Source: Owenia fusiformis (taxonomy: Eukaryota; Annelida; Polychaeta; Sabellida; Oweniidae). From it: DNA of 64,000 bases. The stretch is taken from positions 5,511,169 through 5,575,168 of the forward strand of contig CAIIXF020000010.1 of assembly GCA_903813345.2 (NCBI GenBank). The letters run 5' to 3'. This document shows positions 48,365-60,640 of this stretch, one piece after another (position 1 is the stretch's first letter; each line of letters opens with the position of its first letter). Made by a program: the position numbers and the translations under genes. A model generated the notes under the pieces. The model was given only the letters and a program-made list of their open reading frames with translations. It had not been told where the DNA came from and ran no database searches.

Positions 48365-48843
48365 TAAAAATGAAAAAACACATGTTTTAAAATGAATATT
48401 AAACTAAATCTTTTCTTTTAAATTTTGGAACCATAGAAGGTAGTATGTGCCTAGCCTTAATAAGAAAGGAATATACAGTAAAACCTATGTACAAAGAACT
48501 TTTTTTAGCTGAGAAAAACTGTTCAGTGTTGGTAGGTGTTCACTATTAGAGATTGATTTATACAGAAATAGAGGTGATTTATACAAAAGGCAATAGACTG
48601 TGTGTGGAGGAAGAGTGTCTACTAGAGACAGGTGTTCACTAGAGCGAGGTGTTCACTAAGACTGGTTTTACTGTATAGGCTATGTAGTATCCCATACCTA
48701 CTGAGGTTCGGGATATACTAAAAACTACATTTTCATAGAAAATTGAAAAATACATGTTTAAAATGAATATAAAACAAAATCTTATCTTTCAAATTTTGGA
48801 ACCTTAGAAGGTAGTATGTGTCTAACCTCAATAGGAAAGGAAT
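48365..48843. repeat. ~110-bp segment duplicated (48365-48474 and 48738-48843)
   Basis: Both copies carry AAATTTTGGAACCATAGAAG / AAATTTTGGAACCTTAGAAG and GGTAGTATGTG and end AAGGAAT. The copies are direct and separated by a MITE and about 65 bp. Confidence 0.85.
48476..48673. mobile_element. 198-bp TA-flanked MITE, CAGTAAAACC family
   Basis: Ends CAGTAAAACCT and GGTTTTACTG with TA on both sides. Internal GTGTTCACTAGAG words match the copy at 58824-58997. Confidence 0.8.
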
Positions 48844-49846
48844 CAGGGTTCGAAATTAGCGTTGCGGAAGTAACGATTCGTTCCTTTATTTTCTCAAATC
48901 GCTACCTAGCAACATGCCCAAGTAACGAAAACAGTTTCCTGACTTTTTTGAAATGTTTTTCTTTGGCACTTTTCACTTCAGCTTTTAGGCTATAACTTCT
49001 CAAAACATAAGATAAAGTGTTTACTTACCATACAGATTCTTATTTTTCTAAAATAAAGTCTTAAAAACCGGCAATTTTCAGGTAAAACCACCGTATTATT
49101 AAGATACTTTTTGAACTTCCTGTTCTCAGATTAGTGTGAGGGAGACATCTATTGAGAAAAATACTAGTAATTGCTTTCAATAAGCATACCCCCTTCAATA
49201 AAGTTTGCAGTTCCCATTTCACCATGTAGATTTGAAATAAAAAATAAAATCTTGGGGAGGGAAACTCTAAAACGCAACAGCTGCATAGATTAAGCAGGTT
49301 GACCTTTCACTAACTGACTTAGAGCCACTAAGGAATGTTTATCATTGTGGGAAATTTAAATTTGAATGTTGAAACAACATGATTGGCCTGTTATAATTTG
49401 GTCTGATCACATGACTACCAATGTGTATGTTCTCATGAGACAACAAGTTTTCTCTGAATTGTTTAACTTGAAACATTCTTCTGAGGTCTTCTAAAGTTAA
49501 ATCTGTTTACTTTTGAGTCAGAAAAATACTTTTGAGGCAAATATATCTATATCTATTATTCTGAAAGTTTCCTGGTGTGATTCCACATAGACATGATAGA
49601 TACATGTTCTTAGTACTATCTCTGAAAACAAGGCATGAAGTTTCAAATGTTATCATGGAATAATAATTAATAATAAATTTGAGATCAACAGATCGATAGA
49701 CTTGTTTTTAGTGTGAAGGAAAACTGTGTCTATCGACATTTTTTCAACCGGTAAAAACAACTACCTTACTTTGGAATTTAGTTAACTAGAAAAAATGTCA
49801 GGTAACTATTTTCACTACCAGTCTGAAAAGTTAAGTTCGAACCCTG
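48844..49846. mobile_element. 1003-bp element, CAGGGTTCGAA ends, 5-bp TSD
   Basis: Ends CAGGGTTCGAAATTAG and TTAAGTTCGAACCCTG; GGAAT at 48839-48843 and 49847-49851. The duplicated segment at 48365-48474 gives the same flank without this insertion. No coding frame. Confidence 0.85.
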
Positions 49847-50187
49847 GGAATGTATCTGTTATTTAATCAACTTCAGAAGGTCACAGTGTGTGGTGATATA
49901 CAGTGTTAAGGTAACATATTATGGGTAAGAAATAGAAATGAAGAATATTCTGATAAGCCATGATCAATGCTCTGTGTTATCAAATGGTCTTTAATATCAG
50001 GAATATCATTTATTTTATCTGGAAATTCTATAATGTTGCATTATAGAATTGCTATTTTTCTTTACGTACAGTTATCGTGTACCTGCTATAGCGTTATTTC
50101 AAATGCATGAAATTCACTTTTCAACTATGTTTTTGATTCCAGTCAACAGAAAAGACAATATGAGATATTTGCTTTTTTTGCCATAAG

Positions 50188-50286
50188 GCTCGGATCAACT
50201 CGGAGGTTTTGGATACAGGGTTTATCCGAAGGAAAATATTTATTCCTTCTGATACCACAAACCCTGTGAGACAGACCAAACGTCAA
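50188..50286 (+). CDS. Candidate exon, plus-strand gene
   Basis: Acceptor TTTGCTTTTTTTGCCATAAG, 99 nt open in phase 0, donor CAA|GTAATA. Peptide ARINSEVLDTGFIRRKIFIP then SDTTNPVRQTKRQ looks coding in composition. No family recognised; it could belong to the gene begun near 8 kb or to another one. Confidence 0.42.
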
Positions 50287-50749
50287 GTAATATGATAAAG
50301 TAACTTTTCTAAAATATATTTATTAATTATTACCAGAAATCATTTTGAAGTTCAAATAGCCTACATTAGACACTTTAAGTTCTTAGTGAATAGCAAAATG
50401 TAAAATTCTCTGACTGATTCATTTTTAGCTATAATTTGGCATTTATCAGTATGGTGACATAATGTATGTTACACATGGGTGTGATTATAGCAGAAACCAA
50501 CACGCGGAAAGAATTTAAAGAAGTTTTCTAGATAGTCTATGTCATTATAGTGTCATCCAGTAGAATTATTATCGATTAAATGAACATTATGGATGCTTTA
50601 AACGCAGACCCTGAACAAAAATTCTTTCAAAAGCATGCAGTTTTTCACCATTATGAGCACTTTCGCAATTTTTAAGTGACCCTAATATCATACTTTTTAA
50701 AACCATAGAAAGTGATATAGTATTTTGTTTTACAGGATGTGTGTATACA

Positions 50750-51545
50750 ATGTAATTATCCCATCGGGCGAAGTTCGGAGGGATATAGGGAACACCTCCC
50801 TCCGTCCGTCCGTCCGTACGTACATACGTCCATCTGGGCAATAACTCAAATACCTTTGGCCCGATTTTGTTCATATTTTGTAAACATATATCCTCCGGGG
50901 GTAGAAGTTCTGCTCGAAAGCTCATTCAAAGATGGTGGCCATTTTAGTGCCGATTTTACAGTAATTTAGGTACAATATGTAAAAATGTAATAGCAATATG
51001 TTTTAAATGTAAAAAAATTATATTGGACATTAATAAAGCTAGAAAAGAAGCTAGAAGCACATGGTAGCCATCTTGAAAAATGGCTGTAACTCAAAAAGTA
51101 GTAGAGCTATTTTGTTTATATTTTGTATGTGAATACTTTAAGCAGGCACACTCAGTCTAATGACACTTTTGGTAGAAGGGGGCCATTTTTCAAAAGGGCC
51201 ACCATTTTAATGTATTTTACTATAACTCGAAACGTAGCAGAGCGATTTTGTTCATATTTGGTATATACTATAAGCATGGCACACTGTCTTATGACACTTT
51301 TGGTAGAAGGCGGTCATTTTTCAAAATGGCCACCATTTTATCCTATTTTACTATAACCCAAAAAGTAGCGTAGCGGAGCAATTCTGTTCATATTTGGTAT
51401 GTGAATACTATAATAATGGCACACTGTCTAAAGACACTTGTGGTAGAAGGTGGTCATTTTGAAAAATGGCTGCCATTTTTGCTATATACTTTGCTTGTAA
51501 AAATGCCAGCCATGGCTGTTCGATGGGATTTGCTACGCTTTGGCG
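50750..51545. repeat. Dispersed repeat with GTCCGTCC run and ~125-bp tandem units
   Basis: CTCCGTCCGTCCGTCCGTAC, then ATAACTCAAATACCTTTGGC, then about four diverged units of CACTTTTGGTAGAAGG, AAAATGGCCACCATTTT, ACTATAAC and TTTTGTTCATATTTGGTAT. Open frames here are translations of the repeat. Confidence 0.8.
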
Positions 51546-51549
51546 TTGT

Positions 51550-53330
51550 TGTCATCTAGTTTGATAATGGTGTATAATTTGAATTACATATCTATCCTAT
51601 GCACAAAATTCATCAAAATATTTAATCTGATAAATCTGTTTCTTTTTAACGTATGCTCTGCTGTGCTAGAATTGCAACCATCTTGCAAATACATCCATGG
51701 CATATTGTTAAACCATATGTCATGTGTTGAAAAGTAGTAGTTGTTCAAGATCTCTCAAACAAGAATACCAAATCTCACTACTTGATTGATGGGCTGCAAT
51801 GTTGTAAAATCATTTGCAAACATATAACAGTTAGAGCTTGATCATGACTCAGAAATTTTTCTATCTACTGTAAAATGATTTATTCAGCAAATAATTGTTG
51901 AAGAATTACGAATGACTATTGATGTAATTGTATCTATTTAATTTGGTGAACCTAACCATTATAATGATAATGTTAACAGTATTCTTGTAAGACTTCAATA
52001 GTACAATAACGTCATTTCTAAGGGCGATATATTGAAATATATTGAAATATTGGACCGAAGGACTGATCTGAAACAGCAAGAAAATCTTACGCATTGAACA
52101 ATATCTAATTTCCCGGGGAAAATTGCCGGTCCAGAATATATTCTAGACCGGTCCATATGGACCACCACTATGACGTCACACATTTCTCAGGTCGATATAG
52201 TAAAATAAACGCCTTCTAAACTAGCACTAAAACCCCTAGAACAGGCCAGGCAAGGTGGTAATAATAAATATTTTACACCTGAACTTCTGTTCATGAAACA
52301 ATATCTTTAAACATCATTTAGAATAATGAATTGAGATATGTGAACTATTCATTCATTTCATTTTGTAACTGAATCAATCAATCATTTTATAACTGGATTT
52401 AAAGGCATACATACTTGTAAAAATTAACACTACAATTCCTTTCTATATCGAGGTACATATGATGTTGAATCCTGTAAAGTTCTGAGAAAAAACTTTCATT
52501 TTTAAAAATAGATTTAGTTTTAAAATAAGTATTGATGTGCTTGTTCTTTATAGCATAGTCTAATTCTTGTGCTTACAGTATCTGACAGATTTCCATTTAT
52601 ATTATGTTAAACTTTAAAAATATTTTAACTTTGCCTTTGAGCCATTCTTTCTCAATTTGACCAAGTCTGTGGTAGCTTTTACATTGAGAAGCTTGGCAAT
52701 TGAGTGACCTAGCACCACATGTTTATATATATGTATAGAGATAATGAATTTTCATGTGTTTATTTAAGAGCTTCATGCATGAAGTTATACAGAGATGCAA
52801 CACTGTCTGTTATTTAAAAATTAACTTAATAATGCTCAATGTACTCTCTTTCTTGATAAAATATAAATAGTATCTTAGTTTTTAACATTTTTCTTTAATT
52901 TAGAGCGTTAACTATACAATTATTTACTTTTTCCCTTGCTGTCTCCTCTTCTCTATCATTTATTTCTGAATTCAAAATATGACGGCAAGATATTTTTTGT
53001 GTAGACCACCTCTGATTGCCCCATAGATATACTAGCTAGAATGGTGCACAGTATCGCCTTTGAAGTGGGGGCTTATCTTAAGATGTAATAAAATATATTT
53101 CGAGATACACTGTTTCATAGTGCTGACTAAGGAGAAAGTTTATATGTTGGTGGAATGGATTGTTTGATGTTTCTCAAACCAGAACATCCATGTTATATCA
53201 AGTATACAAACAAACAGATTTTAATATTTATGTACACCTGAATTCTTAGACATCAAGGTGAATACCAAGGTTCTTTGTGGGTGCTCAACATTCCGATACT
53301 CTAGCATCTCTCTCTGTTGATTCCCAGATG
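51550..53330. other. Mostly AT-rich stretch
   Basis: 52100-52270 holds a fragment (GGACCACCACTATGACGTCA … GGCAAGGTGGTAATAATAAA) of the family seen at 45770-45860. No gene seen. Confidence 0.4.
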
Positions 53331-53332
53331 GA

Positions 53333-53404
53333 TAGACGTGGAGAAAGCATGGTTCACCAGGATGGGTGCTCAATGGGAAACTGAATTATGTTCAGTTTTT
53401 ATTG
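53333..53404 (+). pseudogene. Exon-like sequence ending at a transposon insertion
   Basis: Behind CTCTCTGTTGATTCCCAG the frame WIDVEKAWFTRMGAQWETEL then CSVFI is open up to the insertion point of the palindrome at 53405. Bridging element and TSD, it continues with GDILLLVSNF. No clear donor; could be chance. Confidence 0.25.
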
Positions 53405-54188
53405 CACCTTAGGTGAACGATCGATCCTTATTACTCGGTTTGTTTACATTACTAAGGATTATAAGCAATCTTTTCAGTGACCATCCTACTGAAATTGAGA
53501 TTATGTTCCACAACAAGTTCAGAGGGTGATTCTGTGTAGCGCAATCTCAAGAGAAATGAGTGTACTTTTTATAGACAACAAACGCGCAATTGCGGATAGA
53601 AACGTTAGAAAGCCTTAGCGAAGCAACCGCATTTGTTTACATTCGCTAAAACGTGAAAAAACAGAAAAATTGTCATAATGTTTTGAAACTCCTATTATTG
53701 AAGCTGATTTCTCTTGTCGGGTGATGTGTATTTCAAGCATACACAAACTGAGCAGATTAGTGCAGATGAATTAGCCTTGGATTAGATATCTTCAACTAAA
53801 GTGATCGTTTATTTGGATCGTCACTAACCTGCTCAGTTAGTGTATGACTAAAATACCTATCACCAACAAGTGAAATTGGCTTCAATAATAGAAGTGTCAA
53901 AACGTTATGACAACTTTCCAAATTTTTTCATGTTTCATCAAATGTAAACAAATATGATTGCTTCGCAAAGGCTTTCTAACATTTCTATCCGCAATTGCGC
54001 GTTTGTTGTCTTTAAAAAGTACATTCATTTCACTTGAGATTGCGCTATACATAATCACCCTCTGAACTTGTTGTGGAACATAATCTCCATTTCAGTTGGA
54101 CGCCATTTTTACTGAAAAGATTGCTTATAATCTTTAGTAATGTATATAAACCGATCGAGTAATAAGAATCAATCGTTCACCTAAGGCG
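53405..54188. mobile_element. 784-bp palindromic foldback element
   Basis: Arms mirror throughout (ends CACCTTAGGTGAACGATCGA and CAATCGTTCACCTAAGGCG). ATTG at 53401-53404 and 54189-54192 is a 4-bp direct repeat. Arms are about 90% alike, so older than the 31.8-kb palindrome. Confidence 0.85.
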
Positions 54189-54229
54189 ATTGGTGACATA
54201 TTGTTATTAGTCTCTAACTTTATGGTAGA

Positions 54230-54325
54230 TGGCGTTTGGTGTTCTGTGGTCGGTGGTTGGCAGTCAGTATCTGTAGCAAATGGCAGGTGGTAACATTTTC
54301 TACATGATAATGCCTTGTTCTACTC
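54230..54325. repeat. Dispersed repeat, AAATGGCAGGTGGTAACATT type
   Basis: GTAGCAAATGGCAGGTGGTA and TGATAATGCCTTGTTCTAC match copies at 18080-18165 and 63755-63850. Interrupted by the hAT-like element that follows. Confidence 0.75.
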
Positions 54326-54484
54326 GTGATACCAGAGCTGTCAAGTGTCCCGCTAATGGCGGGATTATCCCGCGAATTTGATCAAAACTAGGCTAATTTG
54401 CGTGTCCCGCAATGTCCCGCGAAGTCCCGCAAATGTGATTTTTGACCTCCGCCAATTTCCGAAATTGTTGCAATCCCCTATATT

Positions 54485-55335
54485 CACCCTATGCAGATAG
54501 AGCCTGTGGGAAATATTGGGTGCGGCGCAAATGAGCGGAGGGTGCGGAGCTAACGGTCATTTTTGAATTTAAAATTGGGATATTTCTGAAACTAAGCCGT
54601 TTTGGGACTTCAAATATACCAAGATATGTGTATTTGACACCAAATATCAATAAAATTGTGAAAATAGTAGTGCAATTCATTTTATAGCGACGCAGTATGC
54701 CTTAAACATTTCCCAGACCTATATATTTTGAGACTATCCTTTTAATACTGCGTCCCCAGCATTCATAAAAAATGGTGTTCAAGATACACTACCCATGCAA
54801 ATTATTTTTGCATCTTGGAAGCCAGGCAGTATCTGTGTGATTTTATAAAAATTCGGAAATGTTCTTCAGATATGAGCCCCCTCTAAATATTGGGTGCGGA
54901 GCTACGTTTATGGAGCTGCTCCGCACCCAATATTTAGAGGGGGCTCATATCTGAAAAAATTTCCGAATTTTTATAAAATCACACAGATACTGCCTGGCTT
55001 CCAAGATGCAAAAATAATTTGTATAGATAGTGCACCTTGAACACCATTTTTTATGAATGCTGGGGACTCAGTATTAAAAGGATAATTTCAAAATATATAG
55101 GTCTGGGAAAGGTTTAATGCACACTGCGTCACTATAGAATGAATTGCGCTACTATTTTCACAATTGTACTGATATTTGGTGTCAAATACACATATCTTGG
55201 TATATTTGAAGTCCCAAAACGGCTTAGTTTCATGAAATATCCCAAATTTAAATTCAAAAATAACCGTTAGCTCCGCACCCTCCGCTCATTTGCTCCGCAC
55301 CCAATATTTCCCACAGGCTCTGTCTGCATAGGGTG
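54485..55335. mobile_element. 851-bp palindromic element, 5-bp TSD
   Basis: Ends CACCCTATGCAGATAGAGCC and GGCTCTGTCTGCATAGGGTG; ATATT at 54480-54484 and 55336-55340. Arms of about 420 bp meet at 54905-54916. GGGTGCGGAGC / GCTCCGCACCC is repeated near ends and centre. Confidence 0.93.
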
Positions 55336-55602
55336 ATATTGTGATTATCTTATCTTATAAAAGAAGCTAAGTTTTTGCACTTTTGAGGAGTAAAGTTTAC
55401 CTAATTTTAAGTACCTAGCATGCTGTTGTTTGGTATCAAAATAAAGAGGAAGGGTTCAACTTTCATTTTAATTACGAAAATAGGGATGTAGGTCAAAAAT
55501 AGTTCTAACGTTGGGCTTTTAACTATCCGTGTGGCCTTCATCTCAGAACTGAGCAAATGTTAGCAAACGCGAGTTACAATAAATGGACGCTGATATCTAG
55601 AA

Positions 55603-56729
55603 AGGGTGCATTGTAGAAAAACCGGGTACCGGGTAGTAAATCCTCCATGCTGGGTTCAAACTTGGTACCCGGGACCCGGTCAAAAAACGGGTACCCAAAA
55701 AACGAAAAATACGAATATATAACATAATTAGATTACGAGAAAACGTGTAAGATTTGTTTTGAATTCACAAAAATGTATGTAACATCCTTCAAAATTGAGC
55801 TAGAAGCTTCAAATAAAAAGTATATTTAAGGCTCTTTTCTTCCTCTATCGTCATGGCCATATTTTCATCGGTTATGGGGGGGTGCACCATTGCACCATCT
55901 GGCTACGCCCAGGGGCAGATCTGGGAACCAACAAGGGGGGGGCCATACTTCTGGTCTGAGAAAAAAAACTCCGCGCTTGGGCGGAAAAAAATGTTGGGTC
56001 CCAAAAGGGCCAAAAGTGGGCCCAAATTTTGAAATTTTGAGGCCCATTTTCTTCAAAATTTGGCCTAAAATTAAAAAACAAGGCCTTAGAAGGCCAATTT
56101 ATGACCTTAAGGCCTTAAGGCCTTTTTTGGCTCAAAATTTTTTTGGCCCTGGCCCCCCCCCCCCAGATCCGCCAGTAACGCCTATGACATTGTAAGACAT
56201 AACAATTTACAATTCAGTGGATATTCTTGTCGAAAATTGGGATAACTTAAATTATGATTAATAATCAAAATCATGTAAATTAACACGTCACCTCCCTGCT
56301 AAAGCAACGATAGCTATTTACAGATTTAAATCATAATCAAAACAATTCACGTACCAACAAACGAACTATTGAAAATAGAGTAAGATTGATTTGTCTTGTT
56401 TTTCAAATCGTCTTACAATGTCATTGGCGTAGCCAGGAGGGGGTGCGATCGCATCCCCCCCTCCCCCTTTCATTACCAATGGAAATATGATGATAGAGGA
56501 CGAAAAGAGCCTTAAAATGCTTTTTATTTGAAGCTTCTAGCTCAATTTTGAAGGAAGTTACATACATTTTTGTAAATTCAAAACAAAACTTACACGTTTT
56601 CTAATGATCTAATTATGTTGTATATTCGTATATTTTGTTTTTTGGGTACCCGTTTTTTTCGACCGGGTACCAAGTTTGAACCCAGCATGGAGGATTTACT
56701 ACCCGGTACCCGTTTTTTCTACAAACCCT
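55603..56729. mobile_element. 1127-bp hAT-like foldback element with GC-rich core
   Basis: Ends AGGGTGCATTGTAG and CTACAAACCCT; TSD ATCTAGAA at 55595-55602 and 56730-56737. Arms of about 265 bp carry CCGGGTACCGGGTAGTAAAT and its inverse. The core 55870-56465 is GC-rich (TGGCTACGCCCAGG, GGCCTTAAGGCC) and may be another insertion. Confidence 0.85.
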
Positions 56730-57471
56730 ATCTAGAAAAGTAACCCCATTCCCTATAATTTGATGTAGATTAATCGAACCCCTATATCATGGCTTTCAAT
56801 TGAAAGAAAATGCCATGAATAGGTACATTTTAATATATAACATTATGGGGGTAAGCGTTTCATAGTTGTTCACGACGCCAGAAGTGCAAAGTATTGTTCC
56901 GAATTTTTGAATTTCTTGTTAGATTACGGTACTCACACCTGAAGCATGGTTTTTGCTTTTGAAAAATTACAATAAAGTTTAATAATATTCCTGTACGTAT
57001 TTTGTGAAATTGTGTTGACGTTTATTTAAGTTACAATGCAACGGTGCATTGTATTTGATTAATCAGTATCTGGAAGTTTGATTTAAGTACTTTTACACGC
57101 TTTTACATTAGTCCCAATCACGCAAATCCTTGAATGTCCCGGGACATCCTGCAAATTTAGGTGAATGTCCCGCGAAATCCCGCAAATTTAGGGCACTTTG
57201 TCTTAAAAATCTGTCCCTCTTTCAAGTTTTTGGTGGTAAACCTGTTAACTATAGCGCAATTAGGGTGTTTGTCCCTCGAATGGTCCCGCGAAATACTGCG
57301 AATTTGATAAAAAAAATTGGCCTATTAGCGCAATCACGCAAATCCCTTAAATGTCCCGCGAAATCCCGCGAATTTAGTAGATGTCCCGCAAAATCCCGCG
57401 AATTTTGGGTACTGGGTCTTAAAAATCTGTCCCGCGAGAAAATCTTTAGGGGTTGACAGTACTGTGATACC

Positions 57472-58255
57472 ATTTCTTTTATGTCCCAACCACAGGGTAA
57501 AGGGTAAAGACTTGCAATTTAGCAAAGAATCTGTGATTTTGCGTCAGTTTTATATGCCAGGTGTTGATCCCTTTTAGGCCATTAACCATAATGGTGTAAT
57601 TTCTCATTCTGAAGTTCAAAAAGAGAACATAACAACCAGACCAGATGCACTATAGCAATAAAAGTTACGTGACATGATTTCTTAATTTATATTTTTCATC
57701 TGAAAATGTACTTCAAGGAAACAGAGTAGAATACAGTATATGGCTGTCAATAGGGCATCTGATACCATTATGTCAATTCATGGAACCACAAATTTGTCTG
57801 TTAAGTTTCGTTATGGGGTCATCATGATTTTTGGATAGAAATTATGAGCCATAAAGTTCTATTTGTGTTCTGTTAATTTACATTGGTTTTCTTTTCAGTC
57901 TCTTTTGATACTACTCCATAAATATTATTTTACAAGATTGTAAGGTTTTTGTCCTCTGTTAATTTGTATTAAGTACCAAAATGCATGTTTCAGATCAATT
58001 TAGTGCCATAATGCATGTTATAGAACAGTACAGTATATGATATTGCAATTGATATGCCTGTTGACTTTGAAGTTATCTAGAAACAAATAAGAATCTTGTA
58101 TAATTTATTTATCTTTTACTTTACATTACATTACAAAATGCAGGTATATACTAACGCTGTCCAAAAGTTAAGGTAACCAGTTGCAAATATTTTTAACTGG
58201 CTATACCAGTTAATTCAGACCATATTTGGCAATAATATTGTATTTAATCTCTAAG
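57472..58255. other. AT-rich non-coding stretch
   Basis: No gene supported; a TTTTCTTTTCAG acceptor-like site at 57898 leads into a frame that closes after 14 codons. Confidence 0.4.
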
Positions 58256-58257
58256 TT

Positions 58258-58560
58258 CACCTGCATAGCTCAGTCAGCGCATGTACCTCTTACGCAATAG
58301 GTCCCGGATTCGATCCCCCTTCAGGCAAGACTAATTTGTTGTTTACGTCAAGTACTTCAGGGTGTTTGACTGAGTGGTCCACAACATGTAAAAAGGCCTT
58401 TGTGGGCACTTGTATGACTATGTGTATGAGTTCACATAAAAGAACACAGGACTTCTCCAAGGAGGGGTTCTGGGTCTGCCTTCCACGGTTATACTTTAAA
58501 TACAACCATATATATTTGGGATTATTGCTCACCTTTAGGGGGCAAACTTTAAGAAGGTGA
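58258..58560 (+). repeat. tRNA-derived SINE
   Basis: A-box TAGCTCAGTCAGCGC (58266-58280) and B-box GGATTCGATCC (58306-58316) at tRNA-like spacing, followed by a unique body (GTGTTTGACTGAGTGGTCC, CAAGGAGGGGTTCTGGGTC). The cloverleaf is decayed, so not a functional tRNA. Confidence 0.7.
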
Positions 58561-58823
58561 GGCAAATTAAATTTGGTGAGGAATATATCTATGTCTGGAC
58601 TTCATTTCCACTATTTAGATTGAAAAAGCATCTCAACATTTTGTTTCTGGAAAATTTAGAAATAACTTTGAAATATCATTTGAAATGCATTGTTTTCATA
58701 TTATTGTATTATTTCATATATTGTAGAACTGTTCTGTTGTTTATTATAAATAGATAATGTTTTTGCAAACTGTCTCAAAAACAAAAAAGAGATTTTAATA
58801 TAGCTTTTATTTGAAAGAGAATA

Positions 58824-58997
58824 CAGTAAAACCTGTCAACCTGTGAACACCTCTCTCTAGTGAACACCTGTCTCTAGTGGACACTCTTCCTCCGCACATA
58901 CTTTCCTGACTTCTGTATTAATTATCATATCTGTAGTGAACACCTACCAGCACATTATTTCTTTGCAAAAAATGTTCAATTTACACAGGTTTTACTG
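58824..58997. mobile_element. 174-bp TA-flanked MITE, CAGTAAAACC family
   Basis: Ends CAGTAAAACCTGT and ACAGGTTTTACTG with flanking TA. Internal GTGAACACCTCTCTCTAG words recur two to three times. Confidence 0.85.
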
Positions 58998-59837
58998 TAA
59001 TCATTTGCACTTCTAACATTGTCTCCTTGTGTGAATATTTAAGCTCACACGTCACAAATTTCAATGACGATATCATATTTTTGCTGTGGCCGACTCTATT
59101 TTTTCATAAATGGCCACTCTTATCAAACTTACAGCTATTCTGAAAAAAGTGACAGATGAATATTGTTGCAATTCTTTACTCCAACTTCATTTATTAGACT
59201 AGAAATCGAAGAGCCTTCAGATAAGGAAGCTACTTAGACAGGCACAGGTTGATGTGAAAGATTATTTTGACTTAACCCAGCACATTAAAGCAAATTACAG
59301 ATTGCAATAAAAACCTTCAATGTCATAGGGTTACAATTACATACCTGCCAACCATTTGCTAGTAACAATAGGTAATTAAAAAACAGCATCACAATAAGAA
59401 GTTTTAAAACCTCATAAAAGAAAGGACATTTTTTTTAATTTAGGGAATTAAAAAACAGGAAAATTGGGAAAAACAGGTTAAATCAAGAAAAAATCAGGAT
59501 AACATTTTTTAATAAACAGGGGAATGAGGACAGGAGATATAAAGATAAAAAGAGAGTTGAAATCAAAAAGACAACTTAAAAGTATAAATTCAAGAGAGCC
59601 TGAATATACAGGATATGCCCCAAAACAGGGAATATTGCGATTTAAATTTAGGAGTTGGCAGTCAAGTAATTAGCTGTTTCTATCATCATAGCAGAAAGGA
59701 GCTTACTGAGGTCATAATGACCAGACATGTTCACAAGACCAGACATGTCCATAAATATGCGGGAAAGCTGATTTTCAAAGAACCACCCTATGGATTTTTT
59801 TTAATCAACATGGCTGCTTTCAAAAGAATCATTTTAA
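58998..59837. other. AT-rich non-coding stretch
   Basis: A-rich low-complexity stretch 59380-59560 with AAAACAGG-type words; no gene supported. Confidence 0.4.
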
Positions 59838-60233
59838 AGGTCTCATATGAAGTTTAAACCATTTCGGCTCATATTATAATGTAGTCCTTCAATCAAAATG
59901 AATTTTAAAAAGAATATTTTGCCACCTGAGTGACATCACAACATATTCTTGTGACATCACAAATGTTTAAAATTGTTTTAAAAGTTCAAATATGCTTAAA
60001 ATCTTAGATTGATTTGAATTTTGCCTGATCTATTCAATGGAGTGAAAAATATTATGTTTTACAGTATTGAGTGTTGCTCATCTAAACTTGTTTCTAAAAT
60101 GGTGGGAAATTCAAATATTTGAAATTTATAAGATGAACAAGTTTTTTTCAAAAGATCTTCAGATTTGTCTCAAATCATGAAAAGTAATATTTGAATGATT
60201 AAAGCTATATTTTCAAACTTTGCACGGGGCCTT
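59838..60233. mobile_element. 396-bp TTAA-flanked element, copy 2 of the 46.4-kb family
   Basis: Ends AGGTCTCATATGAAGTTTAA and AAACTTTGCACGGGGCCT; TTAA at 59834-59837 and 60234-60237. Shares the ends and parts of the body (GGCTCATATTATAATGTAGT) with 46433-47264 but is half as long, an internal deletion derivative. Confidence 0.88.
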
Positions 60234-60430
60234 TAAGTTGACTTGACTAATTTTATATTAGAGTTCCTTAAAGGCAGCTTAAAGTTTGAGTAAAGAAGCT
60301 GTTCATTCATCTGTAAGTCAGTCAGGATGATAAAGAAACATTATAATTTCTGATTACTCAAAAACTGGTAATGGATTTGGTCCAAATTGATAGGACCTCT
60401 ACTCTAGACTGGTGTGATATTAATTTTGTA

Positions 60431-60635
60431 CAGGCCCGTAGCCAGGGGGGGTTCGCAGGGTTCGGGCGAACCCCCCCCTGGCCAAAAATTCTTTCAAAAT
60501 CATGCAGTTTTTCACAATTTTGAGCACTTTTCAAGTGATTTTAGCCATATTTGGGCCAAAATTGTCAAATGTGAACCCCCCCTGGAAATTTTTGAAAAAT
60601 GAACCCCCCCTTGGCAAATCCTGGCTACGGGCCTG
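60431..60635. mobile_element. 205-bp MITE, CAGGCCCGTAGCCAGG ends, 5-bp TSD
   Basis: Ends CAGGCCCGTAGCCAGG and CCTGGCTACGGGCCTG, perfect inverted copies; TTGTA at 60426-60430 and 60636-60640. C/G tracts lie near both ends. Confidence 0.92.
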
Positions 60636-60640
60636 TTGTA

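Larger units (their letters stand above)
54334..57463. mobile_element. 3.13-kb hAT-like element containing two nested palindromic elements
   Basis: Ends AGAGCTGTCAAGTGTCCC and GGGGTTGACAGTACT; 8-bp TSD GTGATACC at 54326-54333 and 57464-57471. Both subterminal regions carry repeated TCCCGCGAAATCCCGC words. Insertions at 54485-55335 and 55603-56729 account for about 2 kb, leaving a host of about 1.1 kb. Confidence 0.88.

Noticed and set aside
50739-50969. Plus- and minus-strand open frames of 76 and 112 codons
   Set aside because: Translations of a dispersed GTCCGTCC repeat also present at 45.9 kb.
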